DNA of 64,000 bases, taken from Streptomyces roseoviridis (GTDB taxonomy: Bacteria > Actinomycetota > Actinomycetes > Streptomycetales > Streptomycetaceae). The notes beneath the pieces were generated by a model. It was not told where the DNA came from and made no database searches. It was given only the letters and a program-made list of their open reading frames with translations. Where the stretch lies: positions 3,410,001 through 3,474,000 of the forward strand of contig NZ_BAAAWU010000001.1 of assembly GCF_039535235.1 (NCBI RefSeq), written 5' to 3'. Positions within the stretch are counted from its first letter, which is position 1; the number at the start of each line of letters is the position of its first letter. Positions 34,717 through 43,114 of this stretch are shown one piece after another. Made by a program: the position numbers and the translations under genes.

Positions 34717-35397
34717 ATGCGGGACGCGTACCACGAGGAACTTGACTCGATCGGCGAGGGCCTGGTCGAGATGGCCCGCCTGGTCGGGTCGGCGATCGGG
34801 CGCGCCACGACGGCCATGCTCGACGCCGACCTGAAGCTCGCGGAGAGCGTGATCGCCGCGGACCAGAAGGTCGACGACCTCCAGCACGACCTGGAGGCGC
34901 GGGCGATAGCGCTGCTGGCCCGGCAGCAGCCGGTGGCGACGGACCTGAGGATCGTGGTCACCTCGCTGCGGATGAGCGCCGACCTGGAGCGCTCGGGCGA
35001 CCTGGCCCAGCATGTCGCGAAGCTGGCCCGGCTGCGCTTCCCGGACCGGGCCGTGCCGAACGACCTGCACGCCACGATCCTGCAGATGGGGCAGCTGGCG
35101 CAGCGCCTGATGGCGAAGGCGGCGGAGGTCATCATCACCAAGGACGTCGACCTGGCGCTCCAGCTGGAGCAGGACGACGACGAGATGGACACGCTGCACC
35201 GCACGCTGTTCAAGCACCTGATGGACGACCGCTGGAAGCACGGCATCGAGACGGCCGTCGACGTGACGCTGCTGGGGCGCTACTACGAGCGGTTCGCGGA
35301 CCACGCGGTGTCGGTGGCCAAGCGCGTGGTCTACCTGGTGACGGGCGAGCACGCGGACGAACTGCAGCCGGCGGAGGCGCCGGTCGAGGGGGCGTAG
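34717..35397 (+). CDS. phoU: phosphate-signalling protein PhoU
   Basis: A 226-residue PhoU made of two three-helix repeats. Each carries the E/DxxxD metal-binding pattern (KVDDLQHDLEARAI..; EQDDDEMDTLHRTLFKHL), with the conserved YYERFADHAVSVAKRVVYLVTG in the second. It restrains the Pho response when phosphate is sufficient. The GGAGAGAGGGA ribosome site precedes ATG 34717. It is divergent from phoR-phoP across two PHO boxes. Confidence 0.97.
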   Translation: MRDAYHEELDSIGEGLVEMARLVGSAIGRATTAMLDADLKLAESVIAADQKVDDLQHDLEARAIALLARQQPVATDLRIVVTSLRMSADLERSGDLAQHVAKLARLRFPDRAVPNDLHATILQMGQLAQRLMAKAAEVIITKDVDLALQLEQDDDEMDTLHRTLFKHLMDDRWKHGIETAVDVTLLGRYYERFADHAVSVAKRVVYLVTGEHADELQPAEAPVEGA

Positions 35398-35398
35398 G

Positions 35399-35480
35399 GC
35401 GGGACGCGGACGCGGAAGAACGGCACCGGGCGGGACGCGTCCGCGGAGGAACGGCACCAGGCGGGACGCGGACCCGGGGT
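35399..35480. repeat. 31-bp tandem repeat, 2.6 copies
   Basis: GCGGGACGCG units start at 35399, 35430 and 35461, an exact 31-bp period, each followed by CGGAAGAACGGCACC-like sequence. It starts directly after the phoU stop. Confidence 0.85.
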
Positions 35481-35629
35481 GCCGGGCGGGACGGCTGGAC
35501 GCGGACCGGGGGGGGCCGGGCGCGAGGGCGGCTTCGGGCCGCCGTTCGCACAACAGTGCGCCGTTGATGCGCCCCGGGGTCGGGGCATCCAATGGGGGGA
35601 GGCGAGGTACGCCTCTCAGGGAGGGACCC

Positions 35630-35788
35630 ATGGCCGAATCCGCTCCGATCACCGATCCCCAGCAGGAGACCGTGCGCCCGCGCGACGCGGAGTTCCTGCC
35701 CGTCCTCGGCGCCTGCGGGTGCGGCTCCGGCTGCGGCTGCGGCTGTCAGTCGGGCGCGCCGTGCCAGTGCGGGGGCTGCTCCTCGTAG
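35630..35788 (+). CDS. 52-aa cysteine-rich peptide (metallothionein-like C-terminus)
   Basis: A 52-residue peptide: an acidic leader of about 28 residues (MAESAPITDPQQETVRPRDA..) then ACGCGSGCGCGC and PCQCGGCSS, with eight Cys in the last 24 residues, all in CxC or CxxC spacing. This is compatible with zinc, copper or Fe-S binding, or with a modified precursor peptide; no maturation enzyme is adjacent. A strong GGGAGGGA site sets the start. A small hairpin GAGGCG/CGCCTC (35599-35615) lies just upstream of it in the leader. The stop codon lies within a terminator hairpin, so it is a self-contained transcription unit. Confidence 0.85.
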   Translation: MAESAPITDPQQETVRPRDAEFLPVLGACGCGSGCGCGCQSGAPCQCGGCSS

Positions 35789-35820
35789 GCAGGGCATGCG
35801 GTGCGCGGGCCCTGCCTACG
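35784..35820. terminator. terminator overlapping the Cys-rich peptide stop
   Basis: A perfect 12-bp stem CGTAGGCAGGGC with a 13-base loop. The stop codon of the peptide is in the 5' arm. It also serves the convergent acetyltransferase gene. Confidence 0.8.
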
Positions 35821-35848
35821 CGCGGGGCCCGCGCACCCGTCCCGTGAC

Positions 35849-36328
35849 CTACGGGTGCGCGAGGCCGAGGACCCCGACGGTCTGCCGGCCGGTGGTCTCG
35901 CCGGTCGGGCGGAATCCGAGGCCCTCGTAGAAGGCGCCGGGCCCGTGCTCGCCCGGCTCCCAGCTCACGTACATCTCGCTCGCCCCGCGCCGCCGCAGCT
36001 CCTCGCGCACGGCGTCGACGGCGAACCGCCCGTAGCCCTGGCCCTGGTGCTCGGCCCCGATGTTCAGCCGCCACAGGCCGCTGCGCCGGTCGTCCGGGTC
36101 CTTCTCCGGGTCCCACGGGATGTCGACGAAGGCCATCAGGAAGCCGACGAGCCGGTCACCGTCGAAGATCAGCCGCGGCCAGGCGCGCTCAGCGAACGCG
36201 TACGCCTCGGCGAGGGAGCGGACGACGGGCGCGACGTTCTTCTCCTGGTGGGGGTGGACCCGCAGGGCGAGCGCGGCGTCGATGTTGTCCGGGGTGACCG
36301 GTTCCAGATGTGGTGCCATGGCGCGCAT
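35849..36328 (-). CDS. GNAT-family N-acetyltransferase (spermidine/PaiA-like)
   Basis: A 159-residue GNAT. Acetyl-CoA motif A is LWRLNIGAEHQGQGYGRFAVDAVREEL, with motif B region MYVSWEPGEHGPGAFYEGLGFRPTGE. DRLVGFLMAFVD and LALRVHPHQEKNVAP resemble polyamine/diamine acetyltransferases. The substrate is not determined. Two in-frame starts (ATG 36328 and ATG 36319, MAPHLEP) are equally plausible, and no ribosome site is seen. Confidence 0.85.
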   Translation of the reverse strand: MRAMAPHLEPVTPDNIDAALALRVHPHQEKNVAPVVRSLAEAYAFAERAWPRLIFDGDRLVGFLMAFVDIPWDPEKDPDDRRSGLWRLNIGAEHQGQGYGRFAVDAVREELRRRGASEMYVSWEPGEHGPGAFYEGLGFRPTGETTGRQTVGVLGLAHP

Positions 36329-36450
36329 GGTAGAGGGTGTCCGGGCGGGGGCGCGCGGGAAATACGGTGCGGAGGTGGAGGGCCAGGGCGTTGAGGGTCC
36401 CTCAGAAGGCCCCGTCGAGGTCCTCCCGGCCCTTGGAGCAGGATGGGTGG

Positions 36451-36999
36451 GTGATCACCGCACTCGCCCACGCCAGCTCACCCGGCGACGTGTCCCCCGC
36501 GCTCCGCCGATGCCTGATCGACTGCTGGATCGCGGTCACCAACGCGGGCGGAGCCGCCGGTTTTCCGTTTCCGCCGGTCGGCGAGGCGGAGGTCGCTCCG
36601 GTGCTCGACGCCCTGGTCGACCGGCTCGGCCCGGATCGCCACCGGCTGATCACGGCGACGGCCGGCGGGCGGCTCGCCGGCTGGGTCGTGCTGGGCCGCG
36701 ACCCGAACCCGCTCGTCGCCCACTGGGGCTCCGTCCACCACCTCCAGACCCACCCGGACTTCCGCGGCCGGGGCGTCGGCACGGCCCTGATGCGCGAACT
36801 GCACCGCGTGGCCCGCGACGAGCTCTCCCTCGATCACCTGCGCCTCGCCGCCCGGGGCGGCGAGGGCCTGGAGACCTTCTACGCCGCCCTCGGCTGGCGG
36901 GAGTCCGGCCGCTGGCCCGCCGCCCTGCGCCTCACCCCGCACGACACGCGCGACGAGGTCCTGATGCGCCGGGACCTGCGGGGCACCGAGGACACGTGA
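36451..36999 (+). CDS. GNAT-family N-acetyltransferase
   Basis: A 182-residue GNAT with motif A VHHLQTHPDFRGRGVGTALMRELHRVAR and FYAALGWRESGRWPAALRL near the end. The N-terminal half (SPALRRCLIDCWIAVTNAGGAAGFPFPPV) is typical of an actinobacterial GNAT subgroup. The substrate is unknown. GTG 36451 follows GGATGGGTGG. It is divergent from the preceding acetyltransferase; the two are not close paralogues. Confidence 0.86.
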   Translation: MITALAHASSPGDVSPALRRCLIDCWIAVTNAGGAAGFPFPPVGEAEVAPVLDALVDRLGPDRHRLITATAGGRLAGWVVLGRDPNPLVAHWGSVHHLQTHPDFRGRGVGTALMRELHRVARDELSLDHLRLAARGGEGLETFYAALGWRESGRWPAALRLTPHDTRDEVLMRRDLRGTEDT

Positions 37000-37096
37000 G
37001 CGCCCAGGCCCGGCCCCTCCGCCGCTCCCGCCCCTCCCCTGGCGCGGCGAGCCACGGCCGGAAGCCTTCTCCGCCGTCCGTACGAGCCGGGCCCGG

Positions 37097-37357
37097 TCAC
37101 TCGGCCGCGTAGGCACCCGTCTGGTAGTCGAGCCCGGGATCCGGCGGACCGCAGTGCAGGATGGCGTCCACCGCGGGCCACGCCTCAAGGGGCACGTCGT
37201 AGCAGAGGTACATCCAGGGGTCGTCCGGATCCGGCTTGATCACTTCCCGGAGCTGCCGAATCTGCTCGCGGCTGATCGGGAACTCGGTGCGCAGGAATTC
37301 GTCCGCCTTGCTGAACCCCTGGAGGGACCAGACGACTCCCTGATCTTCTGAAGACAT
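37097..37357 (-). CDS. conserved hypothetical protein, 86 aa
   Basis: A small soluble protein (MSSEDQGVVWSLQGFSKADEFLRTEFPISREQIRQLREV..) ending LHCGPPDPGLDYQTGAYAAE. No recognised domain. The internal DPDDPWMYLCYDVP is striking for aromatic content. ATG 37357 has AGAAGATCAGGGAG-like sequence some distance upstream in the transcript. Composition is in keeping with a real gene. Confidence 0.7.
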   Translation of the reverse strand: MSSEDQGVVWSLQGFSKADEFLRTEFPISREQIRQLREVIKPDPDDPWMYLCYDVPLEAWPAVDAILHCGPPDPGLDYQTGAYAAE

Positions 37358-37440
37358 CCGCGCATCGTATGCCCAGGTTTCCCGTGGCCGCCGTCTTCCC
37401 GGGGTACCCACACTCCTGGTCGCTGAGAAGGGTGGGCGGG

Positions 37441-37527
37441 ATGGCCGACGACGAGTCCGTCGAATACTTCACGCTGAACGCGTCTCCGCGGTCGAGCGCC
37501 CGCCCTCATGTCGCCCTGCGGGCTTGA
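37441..37527 (+). CDS. possible 28-codon ORF or gene fragment
   Basis: ATG 37441 to TGA 37527 encodes a peptide starting MADDESVEYFTLNASPRSSA. It has a purine-rich GAAGGGTGGGCGGG just upstream and GC-biased third positions. It could be a small protein or the truncated 5' end of a lost gene. Confidence 0.28.
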   Translation: MADDESVEYFTLNASPRSSARPHVALRA

Positions 37528-37587
37528 GGGGAGGGGACCGCCGGGTCCCGGCACGGTCCACACCTGGCGCCGGGCTGCCAACCCGGG

Positions 37588-38334
37588 TCATGCCCCCGGA
37601 CCCTCCGCCACCGGCAGGCACTCGGCCAGCAGGTCCACGACGTCGCGCCAGGCCCGTTCCGCGTGCTGGGGGTGGTAGCCGACGCCGGGGACGGTGGGGT
37701 GGTCGACCGTCGGGTGGTGGAAGGCGTGCAGGGCTCCGCCGTAGACCACGAGGCGCCAGTCGACGCCCGCGGCCTGCATGTCGGCGATGAACGCCTCCCG
37801 TTGCGCGGGCGACATGATCGGGTCTTCCGATCCGACGCCGGCCCACACCGGGCAGCGGATGCGCGCCGTCTCGCCCGGCCGGCCCGTGGTCAGTCCGTTG
37901 AGCGTGCCGATCGCGTGCAGGTCGACGCCGTCGCGGCCGAGTTCCAGCCCGATGATGCCCCCGGTGCCGTAGCCGACGGCGGCGATCCGGTCGGGGTCGG
38001 TGCGCGGTTCGGCGCGCAGCACGTCGAGCGCCGCGTGGCCGATGCCCCGCAACCGGTCGGGGTCGGCGAGCAGCGGCAGGCAGCGGGCCCGCATCTCCTC
38101 GGGGTCGCTCAGATAGCGCCCGCCGTGCAGGTCGAAGGCCAGCGTCACGTATCCGAGCTCCGCGAGGGCATCGGCCCGGCGGCGCTCGACGTCGCTGAGT
38201 CCCGTGCCCTCGGGACCGAGCAGCACCGCGGGCCGGCGGTCGGTCCCGGCCGGGAGCGCGAGGTGGCCGCTCATGGTCAGACCGTCCGCCGGGTACTCGA
38301 CCGTACGCGTCGTGATCGTCGTGATGGTCGTCAT
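37588..38334 (-). CDS. dienelactone-hydrolase-family protein lacking the usual nucleophile
   Basis: A 248-residue alpha/beta-hydrolase of the DLH group: TLAFDLHGGRYL, the nucleophile elbow region AAVGYGTGGIIGLEL, the acid in GVGSEDPIM (D171) and His in LHAFHHP (H203). The elbow reads G-Y-G-T-G-G, so the Cys/Ser expected at residue 123 is Gly. Hydrolysis by the normal mechanism would then be lost unless another residue serves. The start repeats TTITTIT. No pathway neighbours. Confidence 0.85.
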   Translation of the reverse strand: MTTITTITTRTVEYPADGLTMSGHLALPAGTDRRPAVLLGPEGTGLSDVERRRADALAELGYVTLAFDLHGGRYLSDPEEMRARCLPLLADPDRLRGIGHAALDVLRAEPRTDPDRIAAVGYGTGGIIGLELGRDGVDLHAIGTLNGLTTGRPGETARIRCPVWAGVGSEDPIMSPAQREAFIADMQAAGVDWRLVVYGGALHAFHHPTVDHPTVPGVGYHPQHAERAWRDVVDLLAECLPVAEGPGA

Positions 38335-38549
38335 GAGACGGGACTGTAGTGATCGGCCAGTCCCGTCCGGTCGGTGTTCTGCCGCCGGCGGAACAGCGTG
38401 CGTGGCCCTCGCTTCCCTGCGATCTCAGGACTTCACGATCACCTCGCTGCCCCTCCGGGCGTGTGCCGACGGCCCCCGGAACACATCGGCCCCCTACCGA
38501 CGGAGAACCTGCCGGCAGGGGGCTGATCGTGCGGACTCGATCGTGCGGG

Positions 38550-39311
38550 CTACTTCTTCTTGCCCTGGTTCTTCACGGCCTCGATGGCCGCCGCCGCGGC
38601 CTCCGGGTCGAGGTAGGTGCCGCCGGGCTTCAGCGGCTTGAAGTTCTCGTCGAGCTCGTACGCGAGGGGGATGCCGGTCGGGATGTTGAGGCCCGCGATG
38701 TCGGCGTCCGAGATGCCGTCGAGGTGCTTGACCAGGGCGCGCAGGCTGTTGCCGTGGGCGGCGACCAGGACCGTGCGGCCGGCCAGGAGGTCGGGGACGA
38801 TGCCGTCGTACCAGTAGGGGAGCATCCGCTCGACGACGTCCTTCAGGCACTCGGTCTGCGGGCGCAGCTCCGGCGGGATCGTCGCGTAGCGGGCGTCGTG
38901 GGCCTGGGAGAACTCGTTGTCGTCGGCGAGCGGCGGCGGCGGGGTGTCGTACGAGCGGCGCCAGAGCATGAACTGCTCCTCGCCGAACTCGGCCAGGGTC
39001 TGCGCCTTGTCCTTGCCCTGCAGCGCGCCGTAGTGGCGCTCGTTCAGGCGCCAGGAGCGGTGGACCGGGATCCAGTGGCGGTCGGCGGCCTCGAGGGCGA
39101 GCTGCGCCGTGCGGATGGCGCGCTTCTGGAGGGAGGTGTGGACCACGTCGGGGAGCAGACCGGCTTCCGTCAGCAGCTCACCGCCGCGCGCCGCCTCCTT
39201 CTCGCCCTTCGGGGTGAGGTTGACGTCCACCCAGCCGGTGAACAGGTTCTTCTCGTTCCACTCGCTCTCGCCGTGGCGGAGGAGGATCAGCTTGTACGGT
39301 GCGTCGGCCAT
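38550..39311 (-). CDS. gpmA: 2,3-bisphosphoglycerate-dependent phosphoglycerate mutase
   Basis: A 253-residue dPGM: phospho-His motif [46 protein letters not shown] and the second catalytic His in [17 protein letters not shown]. It interconverts 3- and 2-phosphoglycerate in glycolysis. ATG 39311 gives the family N-terminus [15 protein letters not shown]; the ribosome site is weak. It is divergent from an MFS gene. Confidence 0.97.
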   Translation of the reverse strand: MADAPYKLILLRHGESEWNEKNLFTGWVDVNLTPKGEKEAARGGELLTEAGLLPDVVHTSLQKRAIRTAQLALEAADRHWIPVHRSWRLNERHYGALQGKDKAQTLAEFGEEQFMLWRRSYDTPPPPLADDNEFSQAHDARYATIPPELRPQTECLKDVVERMLPYWYDGIVPDLLAGRTVLVAAHGNSLRALVKHLDGISDADIAGLNIPTGIPLAYELDENFKPLKPGGTYLDPEAAAAAIEAVKNQGKKK

Positions 39312-39437
39312 GCGTCCGAGCCTAGACGACGGTCGACGATTGACGCGCACCGTCAATTCACTGGCGTCCGGCCTATGAGATCCGTAAGTTACGAGAGCCG
39401 TACGAGGGACTTACACGCACCAGGGGGCCGGCCACAC

Positions 39438-40844
39438 ATGTCCATCGACTCGCTCAGGCGATCAGCACGCGCCACGGTCTCGGGGCTTCCCGGGGGCTTC
39501 TGGTGGCTCTGGCTGTCGACCCTGGTCAACCGCACCGGCGCCTTCGTCCTGACCTTCCTGTCCCTCTACCTCACCCAGGAGCTCGGCCACTCGGCCTGGT
39601 TCGCCGGACTCGTCGTCGCCCTCCACGGCCTCGGCGGCGTGGCGGGCTCACCGCTCGGCGGCATGCTCACCGACCGCTGGGGCCGCCGCCCCACCATGGT
39701 CACCATGCACCTGGCCGCGGCCAGCTGCGCCCTGCTGCTCGCCGTGGTCACCAGCGCCTGGAGCGTCGCCCTCGTCGTCCTCCTCATGGGCGCCGCCATG
39801 CAGGCCGTGCGGCCCTCCATCAACGCCACCATCGCCGACCTCGTCCCGGCCCACGAGGTGCGCCGCGCCTACGCCCTCAACTACTGGGCCCTCAACCTCG
39901 GTTTCGCCATCGCCGCCATCGGCGGCGGTGCCGCGATCGTCCTCGGCTACCGCACCCTCTTCGTCGTGGACGCCGCCGCCACCGCGCTGTGCGCCCTGAT
40001 CGTCTTCCTCCGCCTGCCCGAGACCCGACCGGAGGCGAAGAAGGACCGCACCACCGGCGAGCCTGTCGCCGAGGCCAAGGTGAGCGTCCTCACCGTCCTG
40101 CGCGACGCGCCCTTCCGCACCCTGGTGACGCTGAACCTGCTCGTCTGCCTCGTCTTCACCGCGCCCTGGATCGGCCTGCCGCTCACCATGACCGGCGAGG
40201 GGCTCGACCCCTCCGCCTACGGTGTCGTCATCGCCGTCAACGGCATCGTGATCGTCGGCTTCCAGCTGCTCGTCAACAAGGTCACGGACAAGCGCTCCCC
40301 GGTGATGCTGCTGACCGTCTCCTCGCTCCTCTTCGCCGTCGGCACGGGTGCCACCGCGCTGGCCGGCAGCTCCGTCGCCTTCGCCGCGACCGTCGTCGTC
40401 TGGACGATCGGCGAGATGGTCCACGTGCCCACCAACGCCGCCGCCACCGCGCGGCTCGCGCCCGAGCACGCCCGGGGCCGCTACCAGGGCGTGATGGGGA
40501 TGTCGTGGGCGGTGGCCGGTTTCGTCGCCCCGATCCTGGCGGGCTGGGTCGTGGACGGGCCCGGGCCGGACGTCCTGTGGATCGCCTGCGGGGTCATCGG
40601 CGCCGTCGCCGCCCTCGGCTACCAGACCCGGCTGCGGTCCGCCCTCGCCGACGCCGAGGAGGACGTCCCGGCCCCGGCCCCCACCGCCGCCCCGGCCACG
40701 GCCCCGGCCGCTCCTCAGGAACCGACCCTCGCCGCCCCGGCCCCGGCCGCTCCTCAGGAACCGGCCCCGGCGCCCGCGCCGGCCGTGCCGGCCAAGGCCG
40801 TGACGCCCCCGGCGCCCGCCGCCGATCCCGTCAGCTCCTCCTGA
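39438..40844 (+). CDS. MFS transporter (DHA1-like, 12 TM)
   Basis: A 468-residue carrier with 12 hydrophobic helices in residues 15-400 and the MFS loop 2-3 motif GGMLTDRWGRRPTM. The C-terminal 60 residues are an Ala/Pro-rich tail with an internal duplication (APAAPQEP twice, also visible as a 26-bp DNA repeat). Drug or metabolite export is likely but the substrate is unknown. CAGGGGG precedes the ATG. The last 14 bp overlap the convergent gene downstream. Confidence 0.9.
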   Translation: MSIDSLRRSARATVSGLPGGFWWLWLSTLVNRTGAFVLTFLSLYLTQELGHSAWFAGLVVALHGLGGVAGSPLGGMLTDRWGRRPTMVTMHLAAASCALLLAVVTSAWSVALVVLLMGAAMQAVRPSINATIADLVPAHEVRRAYALNYWALNLGFAIAAIGGGAAIVLGYRTLFVVDAAATALCALIVFLRLPETRPEAKKDRTTGEPVAEAKVSVLTVLRDAPFRTLVTLNLLVCLVFTAPWIGLPLTMTGEGLDPSAYGVVIAVNGIVIVGFQLLVNKVTDKRSPVMLLTVSSLLFAVGTGATALAGSSVAFAATVVVWTIGEMVHVPTNAAATARLAPEHARGRYQGVMGMSWAVAGFVAPILAGWVVDGPGPDVLWIACGVIGAVAALGYQTRLRSALADAEEDVPAPAPTAAPATAPAAPQEPTLAAPAPAAPQEPAPAPAPAVPAKAVTPPAPAADPVSSS

Positions 40845-42510
40845 ACCGGCGCTGTGCCTCGTACAGGTTGGCGGGGCGTACGGCGCCGGGCGCGCCGTAC
40901 GCCTCCAGGCGGGCGTGGAGTTCGCCCGCGAAGTCCGGTACGTCGATCTGGTCGAACTCCCGCACCTCGCTGATGCCCACGGTCGCGCTGTACGGGGCGA
41001 CCGCGTCCAGCTTCACCAGCCCCGCCCGGCCGTTGGTCACCGTCACGTTCCAGTGGGTGAACCGGGCCCCGTAGAGCGGGCCGGCCGAGGCGTCGCCGCC
41101 GTGACGGCCGTCGTTCTCGACGGTGATCGCGGTGCGGACGTTGGCGAAGGGCATCCCCCGGTGGGTGTCGAAGGTGCCCGTCTCCATCACCCCGCGCGAC
41201 CAGACGTTGTGGCTGGACAGGCCCTCGACGTTGATGCCGTGGAGCTGGGTGCCGGCCGGGGCGGGGACGGTACGGGCGGCGACGCGGAAGTCCTCGACGA
41301 GGTTGTCGTGCGCGCCTTCCCGACAGAAGTACGGGTGGTGCGAGCCGCGCCCCTCGACCCGGGTGCGGCGCAGGGTGCAGGCGGAGGAGGCGACGAGGCC
41401 GAAGCCGTTGTCGGCGTGGCGGACCACCACGTCCTCGGCCCAGCAGTCGTAGGCACACTGGAAGGTGACGCCGTTGTAGCCGCGGTCGAGCAGGTGCGGG
41501 GCCTGCGGGAGCTGGGGCGCCTCCAGGGTGAGGCCGACCACCCCCGAGCCGGTCAGCGGGGTGACCCCCGAGACGAGTCGGGGGTCCCACTCGGGGCGGA
41601 CGTCGAGCGGGAGCGGGCGTTCGAGGCGGACGCGCCGCCCCTCGACCCGGGTGATCCGTACGGGCCACTCGTAGGGGACGTACGAGGTGAGCTTGGTCTT
41701 GTCGTCCCAGGCGTACGCCTCGGGCCCGGGGCCGCCGCCGGCCATGTGCTCCAGGAGGGTGTGCCCGGCGTCGTCGGCGAGCCGGAGCAGGACGAGCCGG
41801 CCGGGGCGCAGGCCCGTGGGGTCGTCGACGGTGACGGTGTGGTCGCCGCGGCGGGCCGGGCGGAGGGTGGTGAGGGTGGTCCACTCGTCGCGCCGGTTGC
41901 CGGTCCAGCCCTCGAAGGGCCAGGCGCGTGCCCGGATCGCGGCGACGAGGGAGGCGTGGCGGGCGCGCGGGGAGAGCCAGATCAGGCCGCCGGCCCAGGA
42001 CCAGGCCGACTTGTCGCCGCCGTAGCGGGACCCGTAGGGGCCGATGAGCTCGGTCAGGCTGCGGGTGGCGCGCAGGGTCGTGCGGCCGGAGCCCGCGCCG
42101 CGCAGGACGACGCCGCTGTGGCCGATGCGCAGGTAGTCGTCGATGCGGTACGTGCCGGGCGGGAGCAGGACCGTGCCGCCGCCCCGCTCCCCCGCCTCCG
42201 CGAGGGCGCGGTTGACGGCGGGGGCGGAGTCGGCCGAGCCGTCGGGGTCGGCGCCGTGGGCGAGGGCGTTCGCGACGACGCGCGGCCCAGGGAGGCGGCT
42301 GGCGCCGCGGTGGGCGCCGGCGGAGCCCACGTAGGGGATCTGGGGGTGGGTGTAGGGGGCGTCCAGGTACTCCTCCCAGAGGGAGGCGTACGGGGTGCGG
42401 GGCGCGGACGTGAAGCCGGTGGCGGTGGTGGCCGCGACCACGGCGGCCGCGCCGCCGACGAACTGCCTTCTGCTGAGCGTGCGCCCGATGCCGGGCCTGC
42501 CGTCTGCCAT
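40831..42510 (-). CDS. Tat-exported right-handed beta-helix protein (pectate-lyase-like)
   Basis: A 559-residue exported protein. The twin-arginine signal is SRRQFVGGAAAVVAATTATGF. The mature part begins with the pectin-lyase-fold entry ANALAHGADPDGSADSAPAVNRALAEAGERGGGTVLLPPGTYRI and continues as helical beta repeats (GVVGLTLEAPQ, GVTFQCAYDCWAEDVVVRHADNGFGL, NLVEDFRVA). It is probably a polysaccharide lyase or glycosidase acting outside the cell, but catalytic residues cannot be assigned. The start ATG 42510 is chosen for signal-peptide position. Confidence 0.87.
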   Translation of the reverse strand: MADGRPGIGRTLSRRQFVGGAAAVVAATTATGFTSAPRTPYASLWEEYLDAPYTHPQIPYVGSAGAHRGASRLPGPRVVANALAHGADPDGSADSAPAVNRALAEAGERGGGTVLLPPGTYRIDDYLRIGHSGVVLRGAGSGRTTLRATRSLTELIGPYGSRYGGDKSAWSWAGGLIWLSPRARHASLVAAIRARAWPFEGWTGNRRDEWTTLTTLRPARRGDHTVTVDDPTGLRPGRLVLLRLADDAGHTLLEHMAGGGPGPEAYAWDDKTKLTSYVPYEWPVRITRVEGRRVRLERPLPLDVRPEWDPRLVSGVTPLTGSGVVGLTLEAPQLPQAPHLLDRGYNGVTFQCAYDCWAEDVVVRHADNGFGLVASSACTLRRTRVEGRGSHHPYFCREGAHDNLVEDFRVAARTVPAPAGTQLHGINVEGLSSHNVWSRGVMETGTFDTHRGMPFANVRTAITVENDGRHGGDASAGPLYGARFTHWNVTVTNGRAGLVKLDAVAPYSATVGISEVREFDQIDVPDFAGELHARLEAYGAPGAVRPANLYEAQRRFRRS

Positions 42511-42619
42511 GAACCTGAGCCCTTCACGTATATGAATGGTGTTCAGATCTGTGCTGTGCGCGAGCATGGCACTCCTCCGCCCCGTCAGGGAAGAGGCGGG
42601 AAGAGGTCGGTGACGGACG

Positions 42620-43114
42620 TCAGTCGGTGGTTTTCCGCGTCAGGTTCTTGAACGCGTCCAGGTTGCGCGTCGACTCGCCGCGCGAGACCCGCCATGCGTA
42701 CTCCCGGCGGATCGCCGTCGCGAAACCGAGCTCCAGGAGCGTGTTGAAGTCGCCGTCGGCCGCCTCCAGGACGGAACCGAGGAGCCGGTCCAGCTCCTCC
42801 GGCGTGACGGCGGACAGCGGCAGCTTGCCGGCCAGGTAGATGTCGCCGAGCTGGTCGATCGCGTAACTCACGCCGTAGAGCTTGAGGTTGCGCTCCAGCA
42901 GCCAGCGGTGGACGCCCGCCTCGTTCTCGTCCGGGTGGCGGACGACGAAGGCGTTGAGGGAGAGGGAGTGGCGGCCCACCCGCAGGGACAGCGTGGTGAA
43001 GAGCTTGCGGGTGCCCGGGAGCTTCACCACGTAGGAGCCGGGCTCGGGGGACTCCCACTCCAGCTCGGCGTCCTTGAAGGTGTCTTCGATGATCCGCCGC
43101 ACGTCCTCAGCCAT
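42620..43114 (-). CDS. YbjN-domain protein
   Basis: A 164-residue YbjN/secretion-chaperone-like protein: [59 protein letters not shown] and [19 protein letters not shown], the standard actinobacterial form next to mshA. Function is unknown; related proteins modulate surface and regulatory traits. Its start overlaps the end of mshA by eight bases, implying translational coupling. Confidence 0.9.
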   Translation of the reverse strand: MAEDVRRIIEDTFKDAELEWESPEPGSYVVKLPGTRKLFTTLSLRVGRHSLSLNAFVVRHPDENEAGVHRWLLERNLKLYGVSYAIDQLGDIYLAGKLPLSAVTPEELDRLLGSVLEAADGDFNTLLELGFATAIRREYAWRVSRGESTRNLDAFKNLTRKTTD

